Below are positions 31,347 through 41,916 of a stretch of 64,000 nucleotides of DNA, piece by piece. The notes below the pieces were generated by a model, which saw only the letters and a list, made by a program, of their open reading frames with translations, was not told the origin of the DNA and made no database searches. The stretch lies in contig JABMLP010000005.1 of assembly GCA_013176395.1 (NCBI GenBank), positions 62,001 through 126,000 of the forward strand, written 5' to 3'. How positions within the stretch are numbered: the stretch's first letter is position 1; each line of letters starts with the position of its first letter. This DNA comes from Venturia oleaginea (lineage: Eukaryota; Ascomycota; Dothideomycetes; Venturiales; Venturiaceae). The translations under genes were made by a program, and so were the position numbers.

Positions 31347-32400
31347 GAGTTTTTGATGAACGTCTCAAAGAGGGGTCTGTAAGAGATGTTACTGTTGTTG
31401 GATGAGTTTGCTCGGAAAGATTGTGGATGATAAAAAGCCAGGTCGTCAGGCAAATATTAGCAACTTCCACCGAAGCCATGGTAACATAAATTGAAAGAGC
31501 CTTCTTGTCATGGCTTGTGGGGAAGAGCTACGGAGGAGCTACGGGCAAAGCTGAGAGGTTCACAAACAGCCATTCCAAGTCTTCGATGGATTTCTCACCA
31601 ACTGAGCAACGCAGTGGCCACTTTTGCAATGGTTAGTTAAGACTGGAGACTGGAATTTTATCGAAGTGGTTGAGGTGGAATAGACTTTGAGCTTCCCAGA
31701 CATTGAGGAAAGATGAAGGTGTGAGATAGAATATGAGATGAAGATGCAAAGGAAGTTTGAAAGTAACTGCTAGTGTCTATCTGGTGGAGCAAGGGCCTCG
31801 TCCGACCAAGCGACAACAACAACATGGCGATCTCGCATATCGCACGACTTCTGAGCCCTCTGAGGCTCGTCTTGTATCTAGACTCCCACCCGCCTACACC
31901 CGCCTACACCCTGTAGTCAACGTCTTATACGTGCGGGCAGTAGGGCACCTCATTTGCCTTCAATCGAGAAGCAATTGAGCCGTGGGCATGCCATCCTGAG
32001 ACCTACCCCGTGGCTGAAGCCCCGTGTGGCTGAGGAAGCCTGTATGGCTCAGGGCTCAATGGCTTGCTCGCTCATAATGAAAATTCACGTGCCCTGGCCT
32101 GCGTCCGGCCAATCAACAGATAAAACGTGCCAGATGACCGTGATCCGAAGGCGTGGCGAGATGGAGATAGATACAAGTTGGTATGAAACCCGACAGTTCC
32201 GTCTTGCGGAACGATCACAATCAACTCGAGACATTAGACATGACACCGCGACTTCCACCTCAATTCCTCCCTTTCTCCAATACTCATCTTTCCAATTCCC
32301 CTCTTTCTCAAAATACTCTTCAATTGCCTTAATCGTTTCGATACACGTAACACGTTCAATCTCCTCAAGACGCGTCAAATCTCCTTCACCAAACCTCAAC
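31347..32400. other. Gene-free spacer
   Basis: Promoter of the membrane-protein gene, then non-coding DNA. A short CCCGCCTACA repeat lies near 31889-31910 and a TTTCTC/CAATAC-rich stretch at 32270-32330, upstream of the relic at 32401. No further feature is supported. Confidence 0.4.
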
Positions 32401-33038
32401 ATGGGCAAACGCAACTCGTCCACGGCGCTGGACAACGACTTCGTCACTCCTGCTACTAAGAAGCCACGAGTGTCTATGACCCTCACAAGCCTCGCGAAGC
32501 TCACTGCATTTGAGCTCAAGTTGCTCTCCACTGATACCCTCGTCGATTACATCTTTGCCCTTCGAGACCCAACTCAGCGAGCACCTGCAATTCCATGATC
32601 CTTAGCCTCGCCAGCCGCCCCAGTCTCGGAAGATCCAGCCAAGATCCGAGAACGTGCCGCAAAGATAGCAAACATGATGCGCGCAGCTGTCAAGAAGCAA
32701 ATGAAATGGCAACCGTCCTGCAAGAACGGTGGGAAGCGATGGGCCTAGGAAGGTCTCGTTCCCTCCGAGGCAGTCTTTCTCACACTGTTCAAGTTAAAGG
32801 CGAAAAAAAAAGGCTTGGAAGCAGAAGAAAATTTCCGTTGCAGAATTCGAGCATGTCTGTGGCGGTGGTATGTGTACTTCTGTAAGTTCTATTATCTTGG
32901 TTTTCAATGCAGGCTCTATGCTGATGACGGGATGCGAAAGATCCGATACTGATACCTGGTGCTGAAGGGTGAGAGCGTGACTTGAAGTGGAATAAGGAGG
33001 ATAACAGTTTCGCCGTGTCTGGACTTTACGGTCTTTGA
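32401..33038 (+). pseudogene. Decayed hypothetical gene
   Basis: It starts MGKRNSSTALDND. The coding-like blocks are SLAKLTAFELKLLSTDTLVDYI, SEDPAKIRERAAKIANMM, KKQMKWQPSCKNGGKRW and, after a probable intron (GTATGTG...TGCAG, about 32870-32912), YLVLKGES and KWNKEDNSFAVSGLYG. Frame changes are needed near 32600, at the A-run near 32800 and near 32975, and a stop interrupts the block near 32950. The pattern resembles a small fungal family that mixes helical and beta parts. I do not recognise a function. Confidence 0.5.
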
Positions 33039-33326
33039 GTCCAGATATCCGACATCATGGAGGGCTTTCATGTCCTCTGTACAGCAGAAGATTGAGATGT
33101 AGAAACTACTCGTCATATAGCCGTTTGCAAGGGCTTTGACAACACAAATGTATAATAGTGCAGGCATGTAAGATTAGATGGTACTTCGACATGGTCGCCT
33201 TGGTGCTACACGGCGTATGCGTATGAAAGTCATGTACGACTAGCTGAAAGAATCCTGATCCTTATCAAATTAAGCCAGATACTTCCTCGGCTTAATTCCG
33301 TCACTTCAGGCTTTTCAGGTGATAGC

Positions 33327-33900
33327 ATTCCTTTCGAGACGATCATCGCACTACAGCCCGGCGTCCCTCTGCTTATTCTGAATTCGACGAGCACGGAAGG
33401 TGTTCACGGAGGTATCATCGTAGTGAGTGAGGCCGTTTCCGATGGTCAATGTCAAGAACTTTACAGTTATCAAAATGCCTTTGGAGTGCGCATGGTCAGG
33501 CCTAATGTCTATCCCGGTAGCGGTTCTGGTATGTTCTGTTTCACCCATTGGAAGGCTATTGATGTTGACATGTATACAAGGTACAATGTGTATTATCTAT
33601 TTTCACCCTTCCTTTTGCCAGAAGCCTCATACTTCTCTATCTCACATATACACTCGTACTAGCTCCGCGCACCGATGCATGCTCCAGTTGCTGATTTTTG
33701 GCCGAGTAGATCGAACTCCTGCGGCGTCGTGTTGATAAGAAATCCTGATGGCCGGAGATTTATTAGAGCAATCGATTGTAGACTTTGGGGTCTGCAACCC
33801 GTGAGAAGATCAATGTACTCCTCCATACAAGGACTGTGGAGGTACGACTCCATATTCGGTGCACTTTTGTTCAAGCACCCTCTTCGCCTTTGGATGAGCT
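33327..33900 (+). pseudogene. Relic of an Agd3-like exopolysaccharide deacetylase
   Basis: The segment 33327-33560 reads IPFETIIALQPGVPLLILNS, TSTEGVHGGIIVVSEAVSDG and then CQELYSYQNAFGVRMVRPNV, YPG. This pattern closely resembles the N-terminal part of fungal Agd3-type secreted deacetylases, which act on galactosaminogalactan in Aspergillus. A further block at about 33720-33830 contains RNPDGRRFIRAID. No catalytic deacetylase region is present and the frame does not continue. This is a truncated remnant; the family assignment is from pattern memory. Confidence 0.45.
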
Positions 33901-33910
33901 GGACTCTCTA

Positions 33911-35748
33911 GGTAAATGATGCTGGAATTAACAAATTATTCCAGAGCCTAGATTTTGAGCCCCGCAATAGATCGATTTACATGTTTTGGGGAATAGTTCT
34001 CGCTCCGGATTGCTGGTAGCGCCTCTGCTGAATATACAACCATCATTCCTGCCTCTTATCCGATATCAAACTCTCTGCAAGATATCTGCGATAGTGAGAG
34101 TATTCGCGGCTATAGCCATCGCGACATCTGCATTAGTCTCACCAATGTAACCTCTTATCCCGATATCACTGTCCAAGCATATGCAAAAGTAGCTCTGCCA
34201 TAACCTGGGCTGCTGCTGCCGGTTTCATTATCCAGTTCGGTGCTGGCTTCGATGCTTTCACACCTCTAACAGCTTCGCGCCGCCAGGCACTTTTAAGATC
34301 CCGGTACTAGGAATGGTCGCTGAAGGTGATGCAGAATTAATTTTTTGTACTTCTTCCCTCTTTTTGCTGATTAATTGCAAAAAGAGCCATGTCATGCGCA
34401 TGACGTACCGTATTACATAGTAACTTGCCAAAGTGGCCTATATTTCAAGGATTAATACTAGTATATTACGCGGATTCGGCTATTCTCGTAACATTCCGTT
34501 TCTAACAAAGTTAACCTAGCATCGCACTTGGCAGAAAGCCACATTGGCTGAATAATGAAGCTACATCATCTCTATATAGCCCTTAATTTGGTGTTGAGAT
34601 GCCGACGATGAATATGACTAATTTCTTAAAGAAGTTAGCACCTATATCTACTACAATCCCCGGCGACCGGAGATACCGGCAGAGATGGGAGCTGCTAGAC
34701 TAGCACTACGGGAGAAGCAGTCCAACGAAATGTCTCAGTATGCTCCTGCAGAGCTACCCAACTTATACTATGGAGGATCGGAGCCAGAGCCAAGACCGGG
34801 TCGACGGTGGAATACAGAACTGAAGCGTAGGAGGAAGCGTTGGAGAGCTGAAGGTGCGATAAGGGTCTTGAGGGGGGACTGAGGAGAGAAGAGGAGGTGT
34901 GGACTGAAAATTGTTGAGGTAAAGGAGAGAGGAGAGATTGGGGTGGCAGTTGTTTATTTATTAACGGCGCGTTACCAGGGCGCGCCGTGTCCGTTACCAC
35001 GCCCTCACCTGGACTCGCAATATTTGGGTCCTCACGATGCTTGGCATATTGGATCCTGGTGTTGTAAAAATCCTGGACCCTGTATTTATAACAACAATGG
35101 CCAACTCGGAATCTGGACAACACCAGACCCTGAACAGAGGATTGGGAGCATCAGGACCGGAGGGTATCCTATACTGACCACAGTATAAGTGACTCGGGTA
35201 GTGAACGGGGGGGCATAGTTCGACGGCACCGGTCCATGGACGGAGCGCGGTCTGGAATGTGACGAAAGGCTTTTTTATCCCAGAGAGTTCGGTTTTAACA
35301 ATTGTAGATAGAGATTGTGGGCACACGGCACATACACCATTACATACCACGTAAAAATCCGATTATTATTATATTTACTACAACTACTTCATTAATACCT
35401 TGCTTGGGGCTACTACCCTTTTAGCTAGGAGAGGTTTCTAGCAGATATATTTAGATATATTTTATTAGGTTTGATTAGTGGAATCTGACTCTAGCAGTAG
35501 ATAGCTAACAAACATAAAGGATATACGGCAGACGAAGGAATGAAGTTGTTAATCGGCTGATTCAGCTGCCTAGCCGGCCCCATTCGGCGTAATACATTAA
35601 TCCTTGAATTAGAGGCCACTTTGGTAAGTTACTATGTATAGTACGGTAGTATATCCGGTGGTCCAGGGACAATAGGTATTCCGGTTTCCTGTCTTTGTGC
35701 GAGCGGCGCGCGATGTCGAAAATAGCCATAAGACGGAAGAGGTCGGAG
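33911..35748. other. Gene-poor decayed sequence
   Basis: No intact gene. A 65-codon basic frame at 34685-34882 (ending KRRRKRWRAEGAIRVLRGD) has no recognised domain. The stretch 34960-35200 has inverted GGCGCGTTACC/GGTAACGC-like motifs and CCTGG-rich repeats, suggesting a degraded LTR. The remainder is AT-rich. Confidence 0.35.
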
Positions 35749-35924
35749 TGTTATGGGCATGGCCCATGGTTGGTATAGGCTAAGAGCCTAAGCCTGATTG
35801 AGCCTAGTATAGAGAAAGAACCTCATTGAGGTTCTCTGTTTGTAGATACCTTCACTCCTTAACTGAATCTAAACAATCTTTGGCTACGAGTATGCTGCGT
35901 CTTTCCAGCTACCGTCCCGTAATA
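35749..35924 (+). repeat. Solo LTR, 176 bp, CGGAG target duplication
   Basis: It begins TGTTATGGGCATGGCCC and ends CGTCCCGTAATA, flanked by CGGAG at 35744-35748 and 35925-35929. Two further copies, one incomplete, lie in tandem at 10236-10565 in the opposite orientation. A complete solo LTR with a perfect 5-bp duplication. Confidence 0.9.
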
Positions 35925-37755
35925 CGGAGCTGTAGTACCGTAGATTCGATACAAAGTGTTAAGTAGACGAGGCCAGGGGTGCAGGACCAGATCTTGTATA
36001 CATAGTAGTTCCATAGTAAGAGATCTGTAGACAGATTAACTCAGCCGGAATTACGTAGTACTAACAGAGATTGTCCAAACTATCCTGGTCTCGTTTACAT
36101 CTTTGCACGGAAATATTCGGCTGAAATGTTAAAAGCGACGTCAAACCGATTTTCTCTTCCTAAGCGTAGATACCTTTCGCTCAAATCTTTTACCGAACGC
36201 ATCCCCCGCAAACATAGTCAATAACTATAAAAAGCTCATATTCAGGATTTATTGGACCGCGCTCCAAAGAGGTAAATTCGTTTCGAGAAGGGTTATCTCG
36301 GTACATTCGATATTGGGTATATCGTGAATCATAGGTTTTACCGGTTTCCTGGGTTTTGAATCGGCAAGGAGCTAAGAGTGGCTCGAGCTTTGTATTTCGC
36401 CATGAATATATATGCTTCAGATGCTTGGTGGGTTCCTTAGGCCCGCTCTGTTACTACGCAATACTGTGGTACCAGCGGTTATAAATGTCTTTCGGGCCTA
36501 TAATATTTTGACTGTCGCAATGATTCGCAGGGGCAGTTTTGCTGTAAAAGTGGATGCGAGGCAAGGCTGACAAGGTTGGGGCTGCTTGGCATTTTAAAAC
36601 CGCTGGTACCATAGTATACTCCGAGTACCCGCTCGGCTGGAAATGCTGGTAATTCTAGTCCGCAGCACGTCCATGATGGTCCCGCTGCTGCTCCCTGAGG
36701 ATGTCAAAATTAGGTGAGCAACTACTTATTTTGTCCTTGCATTAAAACTGTGTTGCAACGGCACAGTCACTGTCCAAAAATAGAAGCGGGTAAGTTTCAT
36801 GTAGCAACAATCTCACCACAAACAAACAAGCGAGCAAACAGACACAATTCAACATCTTATCTAGCAAACGCGGTATTTTTTCTGTAGATTGGCCTCAGAA
36901 GACACTCCCTCAATCGCGACCTTCCAGAATTGGTCCTCAACTCGTGATGGCTATGCACAATCATACACATGGCTCGCCTAAGCAGCGGTAGGCCTAAGGG
37001 ACAAGCTTGTTACACTTCACCGCCCTCTCCTCAATGAGGCCCGCCGTGAGGCATGGATAGTACTGCTTCAAGCGACTCGTAGAGCCGATTAGTAGGATCG
37101 TCTCGTGGGTGATATGCCTGCGACCCACGCCATAGAGCTGGTACACAGTACATCCTCTGGTTCGGTCAATTTGTGCTTCCTTCAGACATCGCTCCGTTCA
37201 CCCGCTCCAGCTACACAGCATTCGACAATCAATTCATTATCATATGCTCGTCTACCGTTCACGTCGCGGCAATAGAGCTTGTCAGTTCCTTTTCCTTGTT
37301 GTTCGTCGTTCATCCTAGCAAGGGAATTCGAAATTTGGTCGGGATTTTATTACCATCGATCTTACATTAAGATCATCTACTCATATCAACAAGATCTTCC
37401 AATTATTAATAGGATCTTCCTCTTTAATCGATAAGATCTTCTACTTACATTAATAAGATCCTCTACTTATATTCAAGCGGACCGACTTTGAGCATTGCTA
37501 GATGCAGCAACTTCTGATAATGGAGCTTAACAACCTTCGACGGAGGCAGACATGATCGAAATCAACGTCACGAGAAGAAGCAGATCTGGAATTACCACGA
37601 GAAAGAAGATGACCACTGCGTACGGGCCTGTGGAAAGTGAGGACAGGCCCGCCTCTGAAGACCAGTTATGAAAACACCGACGCATATAGCGAGCCCAGTC
37701 AGTTTTATTAGGATGACGAGGAGAGGGTCATGAACCACGAAACCGACCTATGGAC
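35925..37755. other. Gene-poor decayed sequence
   Basis: No supported gene on either strand; only short frames interrupted by stops. A degenerate AAGATCTTC repeat is annotated separately. Composition changes along the stretch suggest old, degraded transposon or gene remnants. Confidence 0.4.
37363..37475 (+). repeat. ~29-bp degenerate tandem repeat (AAGATCTTCTACTTA)
   Basis: About four units carry the core AAGATCWTCTACTTAnATTAAT: near 37369, 37390, 37430 and 37457. Non-coding. Confidence 0.5.
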
Positions 37756-38480
37756 ACGACGGGCTGGGCGATGTCGAAGACTAAAGCTCTGAGGTACGCA
37801 TGGACTTTTGTTGCTGCAGTGGTGATGTTATTCCTGGTCTTGCATTGGGATCTTTGACTTTGCGATGAGATTGATGCAACCTTAGCGGGATTTGAGTAAG
37901 TGGCCGGTTCCTGCGCCGCGAAACGTTTCCATCAACTACCAGTCGGATTTCCCAGTTATTGCCATCTGGAACGCAGTACCCATGATTTATTCTGCTGTTC
38001 TATGCTCGGCATTTCCTATGCTCGTGGCTCCAATCCTCACCATTGTTAGTACCGTACTGTACGTCCCGAAGATGCTCTTGCACCAGGTAGCCATGAAAGT
38101 TGACACGACAAGCTCCATCAGTCTCAATCCCACAAATGCCACTACTGTGTTACAATTGTCGCTTCTCACCAACTCCCTCGTCTACGGCAACGCGTCATGG
38201 CCAATTTGGACGCGCAATCTTGTCGCTTTGTAGTCCCTCACCATTTTCGTCAAATTGCGTCGGACGGGTTGTTCATGTTTGCTCCTCGCTCAGCCTTTGT
38301 ATACTCAAAACTGGAGTGAACCTCGGTAAGCACGGACCCGAAGAATGCGTCCTCGCAACTTGTTTTTATTACCGTCCACTTGCCGGGGGTACGACCGTTT
38401 GTGCTCGGTGTCCAATCATCATTGGAAGTGCATGTGAAGTGAAACCGTCACTTTCTCCACGCCAATGCCATGGGATGGGC
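37756..38480 (+). pseudogene. Possible relic of a membrane or secreted protein gene
   Basis: A hydrophobic segment, RYAWTFVAAVVMLFLVLHW (about 37795-37853), is followed in another frame at 37892-38233 by sequence with N-glycosylation-like sites (NVSINYQSDF, SLNPTNATTVLQLSLL, YGNASWPIWT). The pieces look like a decayed type II membrane protein, but stops and frame changes separate them and no family can be named. Low confidence. Confidence 0.3.
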
Positions 38481-41400
38481 CGATTCCTTGGGCGGGGTTT
38501 CTAGCGAAGCTAAGTCCGCTGCCTGCGGGGAGGAACCATGATTGTCCTCGGCCAGAGAGTTGTTGATGAGTTTGGTGGAATGCATTGTTCTCCTGAGATC
38601 CACCAAGCAGAAGTCAACAAGACTTGATTACGTCCTCATTAAAGATTCGATATAGACGACTCTACAGAATGAGTCATTACAAAAAGAGATGCCGCCGCTG
38701 TTATTGATCTCAGCACTGCCGTCAATTCTCGCGGTATCCGGGCAACGCTAAAAACGGGATGCACATTAGCCAATATGAAATTGGGTAAGGCCCTTAGCCC
38801 ATGCCCGCGATCAACATTATGTAGCCCTAACCTAAGGCTGCTATGGCATTACTGCCACCGATTTTTCGGGAGATTCAAAAATCTCCGCCATGAAAGAGAG
38901 AATTCTACATCCCTATCGTAGGATCCGTTTCATGAGCTCGAATGCAACGCGGGCAATGCTACTTGGCTGATTTTCTAGGAAGTCTGATATCGAGCTAAAA
39001 GATGTTTGGTGGGAAATTATATATCGTCGTGAGACTCACAGCTGGAAGTGGCATGGGGTGTCGAATCACATGCGCTGATGGGCTATTATCGTCCTCCGGC
39101 AACCTCGGAGCTCTCGTTTAGCGTAAAATACTCAACTGCATCTGCTATGTCAGCATTTGCCTCCCAAGGTCTTTTGTTTCCTTCTGTCAAACAGACCGGT
39201 TAGTTATGGGAATATCTCCCTTGATCGTCTCGGCATAAGACGGCCGTCTAGCAATATGGTCAAAGACATGTTGTCTGGGAATCATGCATCATACCTTGTT
39301 TTCCTTACTGAATAGTTTGCTTCGCGCAAAATGACGTTCGACAGATAAATTTTCTCGACTTTACGAGAAATTCTGAAAGATTGGCTTTAATGATCATATG
39401 TCCGGATCATCTCTGGCTTTCCGTTGGTGAGTCGGGTGATCAATGGGATTTGATGTACACGGTGTAGCCTAGCCAAGGGAAGGAGGCATATCCTGTAAGT
39501 CATACCACCGATCTAATAGGCCTTTCAGCATTTCCAGGAGTGTCCTTCTGGGCTGTTATTCTGAACTTTGTTATTCCTTACAGCAAAGTGAATGCACTTA
39601 ATGTGCCTAGAAATGGGAATGGTATGATCTCAAGCTCCATCGTGTTTCACTCTTCCCATTGGCTCTAACGAGAGCAAAGAATTGCAGGGTAAAACGTATC
39701 GAGACCGAGACGAACACGATATCGCCTAGATTCTCAGCGCCCAGAGAACCAAGACTCGATCGTCGTAGGGATGTCGAGGCGACGGAGGAGGCAAATGATA
39801 TAGTGGGAAAAGCTCAATTTTGGGTATACCATATCCGGGCTCCTGATTAGTCGAAGAGAATCACTGCCTCTGACATCTCCAAGCCCACGGCTTAGCTTTT
39901 ATACGAAGTTGCTGCTGGAGGCACGCAATCTCATGGTGAGAGAATATTGATTTTGGGTGAGGCTTATCGTGCCTTTTGATTGGTCGACGAAGATCGTCCC
40001 TCGGACCCTTTCATGCCTGGGGCAGCTTTTATTCACTAGCAGCGAGACGGTTCACCACGTACACTGTAAGAAAGGACCGCCTAACTCGTATTAATATTAT
40101 TACTAACTTATCTGATCGGACAAGGTACACGTGATTCAAATCTCCATTGTTTACGCTTTTCGCTACTACGTATTTATCTAAGATGCCTTGTCTCCTGCAT
40201 GTACAATGGTAAAATAACAAGTTTGATGTCTGGGGCTTCGGGCCACTCACCCATTAGGTTCCTTAAACACGGTCCGTGATAAGGAACGTAGATTCCATGC
40301 ACAAAGTTTTCTATGCGGAACGGCAATGTTGGACCTCTGGAGCTTGAATACAAGTCTTACTCAACGGCAGGGTGCAGGCTTCTCCCGCATGAACATAAGC
40401 ATGTGCGAGTGAAACTGGTCTGAGACATACGGCGTGAAATCCAAAAAAATACTTCAAGACATATCGAAATCACGGTGTGACTGGAAGTTTACTCGCAAGC
40501 TCTCCGTCTCGAACAGCAAGGCTGAAAAGTCGTAACATAATTACGTGTAATCTTCCTCTGCAAAAAGCTCCTTGTAGTAAGGTTTTTCAAAGCCAGAATA
40601 ATAGCTTGAACGATAGGTCTATATCAACCCCAGACTGCCTATTCTAGCAATGTGAAGATTTAGCAAAGTATAGTATCGTGAAGTATTTCAGCCCCGCACA
40701 TGAAAGGAAACGTTTGCGGTCCAGCGTATAGAACCGAGCCCACCCTGTACACCAACCCAGGCACGGAGAAATGGATCTGGTGGTCGATGTCTTCTGCACC
40801 GTCTAAGGAGTTTGCCTTGACAGAATATACGAAGGTGCACGACGACCCATCTTCTTGTTGTTCCTCTTGCGATCAGTTCAGTCGAACTTACGAGATGACC
40901 TGCGACCTGCACCCCAGATTTCACGAAAATTCACAGGGTCCGATCCAGTGCGCTCGTAAACCACTTATGGCATAGTTGTGCACGGGAGGATGATTCTCTG
41001 AACCAATTACGCCGCCGTTGAGAGCAAGGATGTCTTACAGTTACGACAGGGAACGCTGTGGAGAGAGGTGTGGAGAGTGGTGACCTGAAATGGGCGACCC
41101 GAATTCCCCGATTGGAATGTGTAGTACCAAATTTGATAGGAGTATTTATTCCTACATTGATCGGAGGCCCAATTAGGCTACATCCGGCTCGGAACTGACA
41201 GAGTTTTATTCCACGAATACGAGATCGGCTTACCTACTCGATTCGAACATGGGCAATGTGATATGTGCAGCTTGGCTCTGTATTCGTGAGGTAGACGATA
41301 ACGATCTTGCTAGGGAGGGACTGCCGCAGTTGCAGACGGCATGCAAAAGAAGCTGGAAACGCAGTCCCAACGACCTGGGATTCCACTTCTCTTGTGCCTG

Positions 41401-41638
41401 AGCTCAGATTCGTCGATTGCATGTCCTCTTTTTTATGGGATCGTCCTGCTCGAAGCGATTGCTGGGCGGAAGAATACGATGATACGCGAGGATCCCTGTT
41501 TGATTTCCGCTGGTATTGGCATGGAACGGAGCATGAAATGATATGAAGATAGTCCAGGTGGTAGGCAAGCCGGAGCCTGAGCGATATTCCGCGTTGGTCG
41601 TGTCTACGGGGTGCTGTATGGTGCCAAGCTGATCCACG
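38481..41638. other. Gene-poor region upstream of the PDR transporter
   Basis: I find no intact gene in these 3.2 kb. Small frames at about 39659-39850 and 40700-40975 have no domain, and neighbouring frames are rich in stops. The last ~300 bases are the distal promoter of the transporter. Likely degraded DNA. Confidence 0.4.
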
Positions 41639-41665
41639 GATACGGAATCTCGAAACATCCGTATC
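41639..41665. promoter_or_regulatory. Inverted repeat GATACGGA-N11-TCCGTATC
   Basis: A perfect 8-bp inverted repeat with an 11-nt spacer, which also reads as inverted CGG triplets (CGG-N13-CCG). It lies about 250 bp upstream of the PDR transporter start. Zn2Cys6 factors bind paired CGG triplets and regulate many PDR pumps, so this is a reasonable candidate operator, but it is inferred from pattern and position. Confidence 0.4.
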
Positions 41666-41916
41666 GGGCCTGTACTTACATAGCACACAGCAGTGGGAAC
41701 CTTGGAAGCTGGATCAAGGGATGCCATGCCAGCTCCGACTTCAGCCGCCATTACTCGGCAAGGACCACCACTGGGCTCCTGGGCCTGTCGCAAAAAACCT
41801 TTGTTTAAAGAGTATGAGTTCCCTCATGACGGCCCGTTGTGAAACTGCCTTGCGGCTCCTGTCCGTGTCTATTGAAACCTGCTCAAAGATCTCTCATTGG
41901 ACGACTCGCCATCATT

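Noticed and set aside
38820..38840. CCTAACCTAAGG resembling telomeric repeats
   Set aside because: Only one degenerate copy; fungal telomeres need long CCCTAA arrays.
40700..40975. 91-codon plus-strand frame rich in Cys and Ser
   Set aside because: No signal peptide, no recognised motif, an overlapping open frame of similar length on the other strand, and stop-rich surroundings; not supported as a gene.
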